From Alcanivorax profundi (GTDB lineage: Bacteria; Pseudomonadota; Gammaproteobacteria; Pseudomonadales; Alcanivoracaceae), in NCBI RefSeq assembly GCF_003597125.1, contig NZ_QYYA01000001.1, positions 496,001-560,000 on the forward strand: DNA of 64,000 nucleotides. The letters run 5' to 3'. Below, piece after piece: positions 26,135 through 35,357 of this stretch. How positions within the stretch are numbered: the first letter of the stretch is position 1; each line of letters opens with the position of its first letter. Under the pieces are notes generated by a model, which was not told the DNA's origin, did no database searches, and saw only the letters and a program-made list of their open reading frames with translations. A program made the position numbers and the translations under genes.

Positions 26135-27028
26135 TCAGTCCCTGAAACGCTTGGTCAGGTCGCCATAGGCATCCACGCGGCGATCACGCAGGTAAGGCCA
26201 GATACGACGTACGGATTCGCTGCGTTGCAGATTCACTTCGGCGATCAGGATTTGCTCGCTGTCACTGTCTGCCTGGGCCAGATACTCACCCTGAGGACCA
26301 CACACAAAGCTGTTGCCCCAGAACTGAATACCGCTGTCGTCGGCCGGACTCTGTTCAAAGCCTGTGCGGTTGGCCACCAATACCGGTAGCCCGTTGGCAA
26401 CACCGTGGGCTCGCTGGATAGTGATCCATGCGTCCAGTTGGCGTTGTTGCTCTGCTGGTTCATCTGCGGGATCCCAACCGATGGCGGTGGGATACAACAG
26501 CAGGTCCGCCCCCGCCAGTGCCATCAGCCGTGCGGCTTCTGGATACCACTGATCCCAGCACACCAACAGGCCCAGTTTGCCGACACTGGTCTCGATGGGA
26601 GTGAAGCCACTGCGGCCGTCGTTGAAGTCCGCATCCCCCGGGGTGAAATAGAATTTCTCATAGAAGCCGGGGTCATCCGGGATGTGCATCTTGCGATAGA
26701 TGCCTGCCAGAGTGCCGTCCTTCTCCAGTACCACCGCGGTGTTGTGGTAGAGGCCGGCGGCACGTTTTTCGAACAGACTGCCCACGATGACGATACCCAA
26801 CTCTTTCGCCAGTGCGCCGAGGGTTTCGGTACTCGGGCCGGGGATCGTCTCGGCCAGGTCAAACACACTGGTGTCTTCGGTCTGGCAGAAATACAGGCTG
26901 CGATGCAGCTCCTGCAGCAACACCAGCTCGGCGCCAGCGTTGGCCGCGTCACGGACCAGGGCCAGAGAATGCGCCAGGTTGGCGTTCAGGTCGGCGCAGT
27001 TCTTCTGTTGAATGACGGCTACACGCAT
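26135..27028 (-). CDS. aguB: N-carbamoylputrescine amidase
   Basis: 297 residues of the nitrilase superfamily. The catalytic triad is visible as Glu40 (LVLLQELHRS), Lys113 (IYRKMHIPDDPG) and Cys157 (LLVCWDQWYPE). The HIPDDPGFYEKFYFTPGD stretch is typical of AguB. It converts N-carbamoylputrescine to putrescine, CO2 and ammonia. The chosen ATG starts the first beta strand (MRVAVIQQKN). It lies 37 bp downstream of aguA, whose product it uses. Confidence 0.94.
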   Translation of the reverse strand: MRVAVIQQKNCADLNANLAHSLALVRDAANAGAELVLLQELHRSLYFCQTEDTSVFDLAETIPGPSTETLGALAKELGIVIVGSLFEKRAAGLYHNTAVVLEKDGTLAGIYRKMHIPDDPGFYEKFYFTPGDADFNDGRSGFTPIETSVGKLGLLVCWDQWYPEAARLMALAGADLLLYPTAIGWDPADEPAEQQRQLDAWITIQRAHGVANGLPVLVANRTGFEQSPADDSGIQFWGNSFVCGPQGEYLAQADSDSEQILIAEVNLQRSESVRRIWPYLRDRRVDAYGDLTKRFRD

Positions 27029-27065
27029 GCTTGTTTCTCGCTGTCTTTCTTGCTGATAAGAGGAC

Positions 27066-28073
27066 TCACAGGGCGCCACGGGGCAACTGCATGGTGACAC
27101 AGTGCAGGCTGCCATGCTGCTCAATCAATACCCGACAGTTCACGGGGGTGACGACCCGGTCGCCTGCGACCGCCTGTAATGCTGTGATCGCTTCCTGATC
27201 GGTATCGCAGCCGTACACCGGCAACAAGACCTTGTCGTTAGTGATCAGGAAATTGGCATAGGTGGCGGGCAGCCGTTCTCCTTCCCGACTGTACTGCGGG
27301 GTAGGGAGCGGAAGCGCAACCAGTGTCAGGTTGTGCTGCCGGGCCAGGGTCTGGAGTTCCTGTTCCATGGCATGCAGCGATGGGTAATGGCTGTCACTGC
27401 TGTCACGGCATTGCACATAGGCAAGGGTGCGGGCATCCACGAATCTGGCCAGTGTATCCACATGGGCGTCGGTGTCGTCGCCTTCCAGTTCACCGTGATC
27501 AAGCCACCAGATGTCCCTCACCCCCAATTCCGCCTTGAGGCGCTCGCACAGTTCTGCTTCAGACAGATCCGGGTTCCGGTTGGGGTTACGCAAACAGTGG
27601 CGGGTGGTCAACAAATTACCCTTGCCATCGGTATCTACCGCTCCGCCTTCCAGAACCAGTGCCTGGGTATGCAATGGCAACAGCCAGGGCAGTGATGCAT
27701 TCAGGGCATTATCCTGTTCGGCATCAAATTTTCCGCCCCAGCCGGTGAAGGTGTAATCAAGTAATTCCACCTGGCCATCCTGCTCCACTGCAAGCGGGCC
27801 GAAATCCCTTGCCCAGGTGTCGTTGTAGTCGGTGACGATGAGGGTCAGCCGTTCACGGGCAATGCCACGCTGGTCGACGAGACGGGTGATACGGCTTTGC
27901 ATGGCTTCGTTTCGGCACACCAGCAAGACATGCTGATGATCCAGCAGGGCGGCAAGGATATCCAGATAACACTGTTCGGCGTCAGCCAGGTGATCTGCCC
28001 AGTCAGTATCTTGATCGGGCCAGGCGAGGAGCACCCCCCATTGGGGGTGCCATTCAGGAAGAAATCGGCGCAT
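27066..28073 (-). CDS. aguA: Agmatine deiminase
   Basis: 335 residues of the guanidino-modifying superfamily. It begins FLPEWHPQWGVLLAWP, contains TDYNDTWARDFGP, GDDTDAHVDTLARF with the catalytic His, and ends HGSLHCVTMQLP with Cys325 as nucleophile. Converts agmatine to N-carbamoylputrescine. With aguB it forms the two-step agmatine to putrescine route, giving nitrogen and polyamine from arginine decarboxylation. Confidence 0.95.
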   Translation of the reverse strand: MRRFLPEWHPQWGVLLAWPDQDTDWADHLADAEQCYLDILAALLDHQHVLLVCRNEAMQSRITRLVDQRGIARERLTLIVTDYNDTWARDFGPLAVEQDGQVELLDYTFTGWGGKFDAEQDNALNASLPWLLPLHTQALVLEGGAVDTDGKGNLLTTRHCLRNPNRNPDLSEAELCERLKAELGVRDIWWLDHGELEGDDTDAHVDTLARFVDARTLAYVQCRDSSDSHYPSLHAMEQELQTLARQHNLTLVALPLPTPQYSREGERLPATYANFLITNDKVLLPVYGCDTDQEAITALQAVAGDRVVTPVNCRVLIEQHGSLHCVTMQLPRGAL

Positions 28074-28116
28074 GTCAGGGTGAGTCCGTCAGGGAAGCTA
28101 CATGCGCGCGAGTGTG

Positions 28117-29061
28117 CTACTGGCGGGCACCCCAGTCAATATAGAAACCGCCATCGGCAGCGCTATCTTCAGCGGCTTTTTCTACGCTCTCTTTTGCGGC
28201 TTCGGCATCGGTGGCCATTTCCTCTGTTGCCCGTTCAGCGGCAGCTTGGGAGCTTTCTGAGGCTTCCCGTACAGATTCTGATGTGGTCTCGGCGGTTGAT
28301 TCAACTGCCTGGAGGGTTTCCTCCTGACCCACCTTTACCTTTGCTGCCGCCTGTTCGGGTGTTTGTTCGCCCGCAATAATGATTCGGCCTGTCACAGGAT
28401 CAAAACGGAATTCGCCTTCGTTGGGTGAGGCGGTGGCGGGCTCGCTGGGTGCTGATGTCGCCGCGGGCTCGGGTTTGGGCTCGGCTTTGGGCGTCTGGGC
28501 AGGGGGCGGCGTGGATTCGGCGACCGGTGCCGAGGGGGTTGCGGCCTTGGCTTCAGGGGCGGCCGGGGCTGCCTCTGGTTCGGACTTGGCTGGTGCCGGG
28601 GTTTCCTCGGGCTTGGGCTCAGCAGCGTCGGTTTGCCCGGCGGCACCCGCAGGTACAAAGCGCCCGGATACCGGGTCGAAGGTCAGCTCGCCGCTGTCGG
28701 ACGCAGGAACCTGTTGGGTAGCCGGTTGTTGGTCTGCAGCGGCGGGGGCGGTCTGTGTTTCTTCAATAGGGGGCAGACTGTCGACGGTTTGCGGACCGGA
28801 GACGACCGCAGGTGCCTGGCTGGCAGGGCGGTCCTGAACGGTGTGCAGGGTAACCCCGTTTTCAAAGTAGACGGTGAAGCCATCGTAGTTCCAGCGGGTA
28901 ATGGCTGGTGTGCCCACCGGACCCTTACTGGATAGCGGTGCGCCATGCTGGGCGCGAACCTGGGATTGGGGGGTGCCACGTTGGGGAGCGTCTGCGGCCA
29001 AGGAGGCAGCGGGTAGCACCAGCGCTGCACTAGCCAGCAGCGGCATTATTTTCGTTTTCAT
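28117..29061 (-). CDS. Secreted Pro/Ala-rich protein with a duplicated FDPVxGR motif
   Basis: 314 residues from the ATG at 29059-29061, which has GGGGGA upstream. Signal peptide about 1-22 ending SLAA. Residues 27-76 (GTPQSQVRAQHGAP, ITRWNYDGFTVYFENG) form a small globular unit that I recognise from short secreted proteins of pseudomonads. A Pro/Ala/Glu-rich linker then carries two copies of a 16-residue motif: GELTFDPVSGRFVPAG at 124-139 and GEFRFDPVTGRIIIAG at 216-231. The tail (about 235-300) is an Ala/Glu/Ser-rich helix or coiled coil. Function unknown. It is upstream of aguA with a 43-bp gap, and probably a separate unit. Confidence 0.72.
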   Translation of the reverse strand: MKTKIMPLLASAALVLPAASLAADAPQRGTPQSQVRAQHGAPLSSKGPVGTPAITRWNYDGFTVYFENGVTLHTVQDRPASQAPAVVSGPQTVDSLPPIEETQTAPAAADQQPATQQVPASDSGELTFDPVSGRFVPAGAAGQTDAAEPKPEETPAPAKSEPEAAPAAPEAKAATPSAPVAESTPPPAQTPKAEPKPEPAATSAPSEPATASPNEGEFRFDPVTGRIIIAGEQTPEQAAAKVKVGQEETLQAVESTAETTSESVREASESSQAAAERATEEMATDAEAAKESVEKAAEDSAADGGFYIDWGARQ

Positions 29062-29229
29062 TATTTTCCCCCGGCGATAGGTATTTTCTTTCGATATTAG
29101 AAAGTTAGGCACGCTTATTCAACCATTTTGCCATCTAACGGACGCAGACCCTGTTCACAAAGCGAGTCGCCGGGGAGGTGGCTGATGTGATCGTAGTATT
29201 TGCCACCGGATTCGGGTTAAATGCGCTCC

Positions 29230-30465
29230 ATGTTTAGACCTCTCTCATTTTATGTGGGGCTGCGCTATACCGGTGCTCGTGCCCGCAACAGTTTTATTTC
29301 GGTGATCACACTGATCTCGGCGTTGGGTTTAATGCTGGGTGTGGCGGTCCTGATTACCGTGCTTTCCGTCATGAACGGTTTTGACCGTGAGCTACAGACC
29401 CGCATTCTCGGCATGGTGACGCACTTGTCGGTGCATGGTCGTGAGCCCGTGGACGACTGGCATCAATTGGCGCAACGGCTGGATCACCACAATGAAATCA
29501 AGGCGATCTCCCCCTTTGTACAGTTGGAAGGGATGTTGACCCATCGTGGCGAGGTCGCGGGTGCCCTGATTAACGGTATTGAGCCGGAATCGGAGCGCAA
29601 GGTCTCCATCGTGGGGGACTACATGGAGCAGGGCGAACTGGAGTCCCTGGCGCCAGGTGAGTTCGGCATGGTGGTTGGCTACGGTCTGGCGCGGCGACTG
29701 GGGCTCAGCATGGGCGACAAGGTGACCCTGGTGCTGCCGGAAGCCACCATTTCCCCGGCCGGTGTCATGCCGCGTTTCAAGCGATTTACCGTGACCGGTA
29801 TCTTTCGGGTGCGAGCGGAGGTGGATTCGCTCTACGCCTACGTGAATGTTGATGATGCCGCCAAGCTGGCGCGCCAGGCGGGTACAGTGCAGGGGCTGCG
29901 TCTGCGGCTGGATGACCTGTTCAGTGCGCCCTCGGTGGGTTGGAAGCTGCAGCGGGAGTTGGGGCCAGGCTATTACACCAGCGACTGGACCCGCACTCAC
30001 GGCAACCTGTTCCAGGCCATCAAGATGGAAAAGACCATGATGACATTACTGCTCAGCTTCATCGTGGCGGTGGCTGCATTCAATATCATTTCCAGTCAGG
30101 TGATGCTGGTCACCGAGAAGCGAGGCAACATTGCGGTATTACGCACCCTGGGGGCGTCGCCTGGCACCATCATGCGTATTTTCATGGTGCAGGGCACCTT
30201 GATCGGGGTCGCCGGAACGCTACTGGGGACCCTGTTGGGTGTGTTGCTGGCCACCAATATCAGTAATCTGGCCGAATGGATCGAGACAACCTTCAATACG
30301 CGGCTGTTTGACGCCTATTTTGTGAATTATCTGCCGTCAGAGCTGCAGTGGAGCGATGTCATCACGATTGTTTCTATCGCGTTGTTCATCAGCTTTGCGG
30401 CAACCCTGTACCCCTCCTGGCGCGCCAGCCGGGTACAACCAGCGGAGGCCCTGCGCTATGAATGA
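29230..30465 (+). CDS. lolC: Lipoprotein-releasing ABC transporter permease (LolC/LolE/LolF type)
   Basis: 411 residues. It has the MacB/Lol architecture: helix 1 (about 27-52, [23 protein letters not shown]), a large periplasmic domain, then three C-terminal helices with [20 protein letters not shown] and a final [18 protein letters not shown]. It extracts outer-membrane lipoproteins from the inner membrane for LolA. The start [13 protein letters not shown] follows the family pattern; a second ATG 9 bp upstream exists. It overlaps lolD by 8 bp. No second permease gene is present here, unlike lolCDE. Confidence 0.93.
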   Translation: MFRPLSFYVGLRYTGARARNSFISVITLISALGLMLGVAVLITVLSVMNGFDRELQTRILGMVTHLSVHGREPVDDWHQLAQRLDHHNEIKAISPFVQLEGMLTHRGEVAGALINGIEPESERKVSIVGDYMEQGELESLAPGEFGMVVGYGLARRLGLSMGDKVTLVLPEATISPAGVMPRFKRFTVTGIFRVRAEVDSLYAYVNVDDAAKLARQAGTVQGLRLRLDDLFSAPSVGWKLQRELGPGYYTSDWTRTHGNLFQAIKMEKTMMTLLLSFIVAVAAFNIISSQVMLVTEKRGNIAVLRTLGASPGTIMRIFMVQGTLIGVAGTLLGTLLGVLLATNISNLAEWIETTFNTRLFDAYFVNYLPSELQWSDVITIVSIALFISFAATLYPSWRASRVQPAEALRYE

Positions 30466-31156
30466 GTTCCGCAGCGAAGGCAGCGCGGTGCTGCATGCCC
30501 AGTCTCTGGTGAAATGCTACCAGGAAGGCAATAACGAGCTTGAGGTCCTGCGCGGGGTGGAGCTGGTTGTTGAGCAGGGCGATATCCTTGCGATTATCGG
30601 CGCGTCCGGTTCCGGAAAATCCACGCTCCTGAATTTGCTGGGCGGCCTGGACGATGCCACTCGCGGATCAGTGTCCATCGCCGGTAATGACCTGAGCCAG
30701 CTTAACGATCGTGCCACCGGCAAGTTGCGTAACCGCTACCTGGGCTTCGTCTATCAGTTCCATCATCTTTTGCCGGAGTTTACCGCGCTGGAAAACGTGG
30801 CCATGCCGTTATTGATTCGTGGTGACAAACCTGTCGCATGTCAGGAGCGGGCGGCTGCCATGCTGGAGAAGGTGGGGCTGGGGCACCGCCTTCGCCACAA
30901 ACCGTCTGCATTGAGTGGCGGTGAACGTCAGCGGGTGGCCATTGCCCGGGCGCTGGTCACTGAGCCTGCTCTGGTCATGGCAGATGAGCCTACGGGTAAT
31001 CTGGATGAGCGTACGGCGGAACAAGTGCAGGCGTTGATGCTGGAGCTGAACCGCTCGTTGGGTACCGCTTTCATGATCGTGACACATGACCGGGACTTCG
31101 CCAGCCGCTGTCCGAAGCAGTATGAGCTGCACGATGGAGTGTTGCGTCAGCTCTGA
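30458..31156 (+). CDS. lolD: Lipoprotein-releasing ABC transporter ATPase LolD
   Basis: 232 residues of the MacB-like ABC ATPase group. Walker [10 protein letters not shown] near residue 48, Q-loop [12 protein letters not shown], signature [15 protein letters not shown] near 152, Walker [14 protein letters not shown], and switch His in IVTHD. The start overlaps the permease stop in ATGAATGA, so the two are translationally coupled. The 3' end overlaps the convergent DUF2062 gene by 10 bp. Confidence 0.96.
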   Translation: MNEFRSEGSAVLHAQSLVKCYQEGNNELEVLRGVELVVEQGDILAIIGASGSGKSTLLNLLGGLDDATRGSVSIAGNDLSQLNDRATGKLRNRYLGFVYQFHHLLPEFTALENVAMPLLIRGDKPVACQERAAAMLEKVGLGHRLRHKPSALSGGERQRVAIARALVTEPALVMADEPTGNLDERTAEQVQALMLELNRSLGTAFMIVTHDRDFASRCPKQYELHDGVLRQL

Positions 31157-31743
31157 CGTGGCCCCTCAGTTTCTTCTTCTTTCTCGCCCTTATGCTCGTC
31201 GCGTTGTGCCGTCTGTTCCAGGCGGGCGGCCCGACGCTGCGCCCGAGCCCTCGCCCTTGCCCGCAGATTCCAGCTGCGGATCACTGCAAGCCGCCAGGCA
31301 ACTTTTACTGTCAAATAAGCTGCCCCGCCAAACAGCATGGCGCAAAGGACGGAGCCGACCCATAGTGGGATCAACTGCTCAACAAACCAGGCGACGGTGA
31401 TGTCTTCTCCGCTGTGGGGGGGCATGCCAAGGATCCAGGCCCCGATGCGGTAAGTGAAGTAGAAGATGGGGACATAGGTGACTGGATTGGAGATCCAGAC
31501 CAGCATCACTGAGAGCGGCAGGTTGCAGTGGAAGCGCACTGCGAGAAATGCCGCCAGGCCCATTTGCAGGGGAATGGGCAACAATCCGGCAAAAATTCCG
31601 ATAAACGCTGCGCCTGCAAGAGAGCGTCGGTTGATATGCCAGAGATTTGGGTCTGACAGCAGTTCGCCCAGAAATCGCAAGGATTTCTGTTCACGAAGCC
31701 GTTCGGGCTTGGGCAGGTATTTACGAAATATCCGTTTAGGCAT
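31147..31743 (-). CDS. DUF2062 membrane protein
   Basis: 198 residues, [18 protein letters not shown] at the start followed by two or three hydrophobic helices ([44 protein letters not shown]) and a highly basic, Arg/Glu-rich cytoplasmic tail. It matches DUF2062, an inner-membrane family of unknown function found next to comEC in Pseudomonas as well (PA2985 position). It is convergent with lolD and diverges from comEC. Confidence 0.88.
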   Translation of the reverse strand: MPKRIFRKYLPKPERLREQKSLRFLGELLSDPNLWHINRRSLAGAAFIGIFAGLLPIPLQMGLAAFLAVRFHCNLPLSVMLVWISNPVTYVPIFYFTYRIGAWILGMPPHSGEDITVAWFVEQLIPLWVGSVLCAMLFGGAAYLTVKVAWRLAVIRSWNLRARARARAQRRAARLEQTAQRDEHKGEKEEETEGPRQS

Positions 31744-32020
31744 GAACTCGTATCTGCTGGCCTGATCGGGCGTAGTGTGCCCGGAGTTTCCGGTCTGCTT
31801 GCCCTGCTGTAGACGGCAGGCTATCAGACCTTTTAGGTGATTTGCGTAGCGCATCTCTGGCAGAAACCGGGGGTAAAAGCTTACGTCCACTTGCCCCTGC
31901 GGCTGGCTATTATGCCCGCTACGACCACAAAGGCATACACCTGCCACAGGTAATTACCACGGCAAAACGTGGCAGAAGGTGAAGAGATTGCCAGGTGGCC
32001 CCAACCAGGGAGCAGATAAG

Positions 32021-34258
32021 GTGTGGTGGATAGCGGGGCTGGCCATGGTAGCGGGTGTCAGGATTGGCGTGCTGTGGCCGCTTTGTATGATGTTGCTCAT
32101 GGCACTGTTGTGGCGACCCCGGAAAAAGGCGCTGCTGCTTGCGGCCGTTGCCTATACGGCAGGGGTATGGCAGCTGCAATGGGCGATTAGTCAGCAATTG
32201 CCCTCTAATCTGGAGGGGCAAACTCTGCGTTTCGAGGCTCAGGTCGTAGCCCTGCCCCAGACAGTGCATGAATATCGCTTCGGTCGCTGGCGTTGGCGGC
32301 AGACGTTGTTGTTGGAGGTGTGGGGGAATAATCTCTGGCCGGGGCGTCATCGTCTACGGGTGAACTATTATGCGCCACCTGCACCCCTGCATGCGGGCGA
32401 GCGTGGGCAGATAGCACTCAAGCTCAGATCGGGGCGTGGTCAGTATAACCTGGCCGGCCCGGATCTGGCCCGACGGGATCTGGCACAAGGCATCCATGCG
32501 CGAGGATCTGTGCAGCAGTGGCGGGGGGTGTCACAGGGGGACGGTTTCTTGCGTTGGCGTGAGCAGTTAGCCAATACGCTTGCCGCGAGTCTGCAAGGCT
32601 CCCCGGTGGGAGCATCGGTTGTGCCTGCGCTCATTGTCGGCGACCGCTCAAGGCTGACTACGCAGCAATGGCAGGTTTTCCAAAGCACCGGGGCGGCCCA
32701 TCTGCTGGCGATCTCCGGGTTACATATTGCGCTGGTGGCCGGGTTGGCGGGCTGGCTCGGTCGCTGGTGCCTCATGCCGTTTTGTCAGTACATAGCCCCT
32801 GCGCTAAGGCGCTATACCTTGCAACAGCTGGCGTGGTGCCCGGCCCTGCTGGCGGCGGTCGGCTATTCCGCCATGGCGGGTTTCAGTTTGCCGACCCTGA
32901 GGGCGGTGACCATGCTGGCCGTGGTCGCAATATCATCGTGCTTGAGGCAGCCTTTATCGTTGTGGCGCAGCCTGGCGGTCGCCCTTGGTGTCGTGCTGTT
33001 GGTGTTTCCCCTGTCTGCCTTGTCGGAAAGCTTGTGGCTGTCTTTCGGTGCCGTTGCCGCCATTGGCTGGTTGGCCATGGGGCAGGGGAGTCGCCGGCTG
33101 ATTGTCTTGTTGCCTGTGATGATGAGCGTGTTGGGCGCAGTCTTGTTCGAGCAATGGTCATTGAGCGCCCCCCTTGCCAATATCCTGTTGATTCCGTTGT
33201 ATTCTTTTTTGGTGATTCCATTGGCCTTGTGCGGCGCCCTGACAGGCTCCAGTGTGCTGTTGCAGGGCGCTGCTACGGGTATCGAACTGTCTTCCTGGTT
33301 GATGGAAGGTCTGGCTGGGGCGGTGATTGTGCCCGGAGTGCCCCTGCCCGGTGCATTGGCAGGGGCGTGCGTGATAGTCGCGCTGGCGGTGTTGATGGTG
33401 CCCGCGGTGCCGTTTCCTCGGCGTTTGTTGCCGTTGTTCCTGGTTCCCTGGCTGGCGCAGCGTCCGGCGCCGTTGCCCCACGGTGAATGGGAATTGACTG
33501 TCTTTGATGTGGGGCAAGGGCTGGCCCTTGCGGTTCGCACTCGCGAGCACCTGCTGTTGTATGACACCGGCTCATCCTGGCCGGGCGGGAGTATGGCGGC
33601 CAGTATCGTGGTGCCGTGGCTCAATCGTTGGGGGCAGGTGCCAGACCGGATTGTGGTCAGCCACGGGGATAATGATCATGCGGGTGGTTTGGAGGCTATC
33701 TTACCCGTTATGGGGGATTCCCCGGTGGTTATTAGTGGTGAACCCGAGCGGGTGGCCAATAGTGTGCCCTGCCACGCCGGGCAGAACTGGCGGTGGGACG
33801 GGGTGCGTTTTCGGGTGTTGTGGCCACGGCGGGGAGACGGCAATGCGCACGGTAATGATGCCAGCTGTGTGCTCCATGTCGAAGGAGGCAGCTTGTCCTT
33901 GCTGTTGCCTGGTGATATCACCCGTGAGAGCGAGTATCCATTGCTGGGGCATTGGCCACAGAGCGATCTGGTGGTGCTGGCCCATCATGGGAGCCGCTCC
34001 AGTACGTCGGCGGCTTTTCTGCGTGAAACTTCACCAGAATGGGCGATAGCCAGTGCCGGTTATCGCCATCATTTCGGCCACCCCCATGCACAGGTGCTGG
34101 AACGTCTGCGGGCGTCGGGAGTCACAGTTCTACGCACTGACGAGTCCGGTATGATTGTGTTTCGTCGGGGTGATGCCGATAATGTTCCGCTTATAACAAA
34201 ATGGCGCCAAAATTATGCCCGGCCCTGGCACCAACCGGCCGGCTGGCGTTTCTGGTAA
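32021..34258 (+). CDS. comEC: DNA internalization competence protein ComEC/Rec2
   Basis: About 745 residues. The N-terminal membrane region and the OB-like GQTLRFEAQVVALPQ segment precede the polytopic competence domain with VPALIVGDRSRLTTQQWQVFQ and AHLLAISGLHIALVAG. The C-terminal third is a metallo-beta-lactamase domain with VFDVGQGLALAV, VSHGDNDHAGGLEAIL near residue 545 and LVVLAHHGSRSSTSAAFL. It forms the inner-membrane channel for transforming DNA. The GTG at 32021 has AGGGAG 8 bp upstream; the frame is open from another GTG at 31979. Together with pilZ it suggests a type IV pilus-based uptake system, an inference. Confidence 0.93.
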   Translation: MWWIAGLAMVAGVRIGVLWPLCMMLLMALLWRPRKKALLLAAVAYTAGVWQLQWAISQQLPSNLEGQTLRFEAQVVALPQTVHEYRFGRWRWRQTLLLEVWGNNLWPGRHRLRVNYYAPPAPLHAGERGQIALKLRSGRGQYNLAGPDLARRDLAQGIHARGSVQQWRGVSQGDGFLRWREQLANTLAASLQGSPVGASVVPALIVGDRSRLTTQQWQVFQSTGAAHLLAISGLHIALVAGLAGWLGRWCLMPFCQYIAPALRRYTLQQLAWCPALLAAVGYSAMAGFSLPTLRAVTMLAVVAISSCLRQPLSLWRSLAVALGVVLLVFPLSALSESLWLSFGAVAAIGWLAMGQGSRRLIVLLPVMMSVLGAVLFEQWSLSAPLANILLIPLYSFLVIPLALCGALTGSSVLLQGAATGIELSSWLMEGLAGAVIVPGVPLPGALAGACVIVALAVLMVPAVPFPRRLLPLFLVPWLAQRPAPLPHGEWELTVFDVGQGLALAVRTREHLLLYDTGSSWPGGSMAASIVVPWLNRWGQVPDRIVVSHGDNDHAGGLEAILPVMGDSPVVISGEPERVANSVPCHAGQNWRWDGVRFRVLWPRRGDGNAHGNDASCVLHVEGGSLSLLLPGDITRESEYPLLGHWPQSDLVVLAHHGSRSSTSAAFLRETSPEWAIASAGYRHHFGHPHAQVLERLRASGVTVLRTDESGMIVFRRGDADNVPLITKWRQNYARPWHQPAGWRFW

Positions 34259-34305
34259 CCCGACTGCGCCCTGGTGGGCGACGTAGTGAGTGAGGGGAGA
34301 GAAAG

Positions 34306-34935
34306 GTGCAGGACCTTGTGCAGTCCGGGGGCTGGATGATGCTCCCGATCCTGATTTGTTCCGTGGTGGCGCTGGCCATTGTCGTTGAGCGTTTCTGGAC
34401 GTTGCGGCCGAGCAAACTGGCGCCGGCGGATACCGTTCCGCAGGTGCAGACCCTGTTGAAGCGGGGCTTGCTCAATGAGGGTAATCTGATCAAGTTGCGC
34501 GACAGTTCACCGCTGGGGCGTATTCTGGCGACGGGCCTGGCCAACGCCAAGCATGGCCGTGACATCATGAAGGAAAGTATCCAGGAAAGTGCGACCGGCG
34601 TGATTCATGAGCTGGAAAAATTCCTCAGCACGTTGGGCTCCATTGCCGCCATTACCCCCCTTTTGGGTTTGCTGGGAACGGTTATTGGCATGATCGATGT
34701 TTTCGCTGCGATCATGATTCACGGCACCGGCGATGCTGCCCAGCTGGCTGGAGGCATCTCTCAGGCGTTGCTCACGACAGCTGCGGGCCTGGTTGTAGCC
34801 ATTCCGGCCATTTTCTTTCACCGTTTTTTTGTCCGTCGGGTGGAAGAAATTACCGTGGAACTTGAACAAAGCGCGGTACATGTTGTGGATCTGGTACACG
34901 GTGAACGCGAAGCCGAGCCGGGAGAGAAGGCGTGA
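34306..34935 (+). CDS. exbB: ExbB/TolQ family biopolymer transport protein
   Basis: 209 residues with three helices: the first at about 8-30 (GGWMMLPILICSVVALAIVVERFW), then the conserved pair at 110-180 with ITPLLGLLGTVIGMIDVF and GGISQALLTTAAGLVVAIPAI. This is the proton-channel partner of ExbD. The start is GTG with GGGGAGAGAAAG upstream. It overlaps exbD by 4 bp. The exbB-exbD pair before lpxK is conserved in pseudomonads (PA2983-PA2982), and which energised partner it serves is not known. Confidence 0.94.
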   Translation: MQDLVQSGGWMMLPILICSVVALAIVVERFWTLRPSKLAPADTVPQVQTLLKRGLLNEGNLIKLRDSSPLGRILATGLANAKHGRDIMKESIQESATGVIHELEKFLSTLGSIAAITPLLGLLGTVIGMIDVFAAIMIHGTGDAAQLAGGISQALLTTAAGLVVAIPAIFFHRFFVRRVEEITVELEQSAVHVVDLVHGEREAEPGEKA

Positions 34936-35357
34936 AATTCCCCCGTCCAAGCCAGGAGGAAATCAGCGTCAATCTGACACCACTGATTGATGTGGTGTTT
35001 CTGCTGCTGATTTTCTTCATGGTTTCCACCACGTTTGATGACAAAACGCAGCTGGCGATCACCTTGCCACAGGCCGATGGAACGGCGCTTGCCCCATCAC
35101 CGGATCAAGTGGAAGTGACAATCACCTCAACTGGAGATTATCTGGTCAATGGGGAAAAGCTCGCGGCGAACGACAGCAAGAGTCTGAGAGTCGCACTGCT
35201 TGGACTTGGGCAGGAAAAAACAGATCTCCCTTTGCAAATCTATGCGGATGCCAATGTAGCCTATCAGTCCGTGGTGCGTGTCTATGACGTGGCTGGGCAG
35301 CTGGGTTTTGTTAAGCTGTCACTCACCACCCGCCAATCTGCTGACGAGGCACAATGA
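34932..35357 (+). CDS. exbD: ExbD/TolR family biopolymer transport protein
   Basis: 141 residues: a short cytoplasmic N-terminus, one helix with the channel Asp in the LTPLIDVVFLLLIFFMVSTTF motif (about residues 16-37), and a periplasmic domain ending LGFVKLSLTTRQ. Starts at a GTG overlapping the exbB stop by 4 bp and ends overlapping msbA by 4 bp (ATGA), so exbB-exbD-msbA is one transcript. Confidence 0.94.
   Translation: MKFPRPSQEEISVNLTPLIDVVFLLLIFFMVSTTFDDKTQLAITLPQADGTALAPSPDQVEVTITSTGDYLVNGEKLAANDSKSLRVALLGLGQEKTDLPLQIYADANVAYQSVVRVYDVAGQLGFVKLSLTTRQSADEAQ

Noticed and set aside
28031-28050. Perfect 8-bp hairpin GCACCCCC / GGGGGTGC near the aguA start
   Set aside because: It falls in codons for the conserved HPQWGV segment and lacks a T run, so it is probably a coding coincidence.
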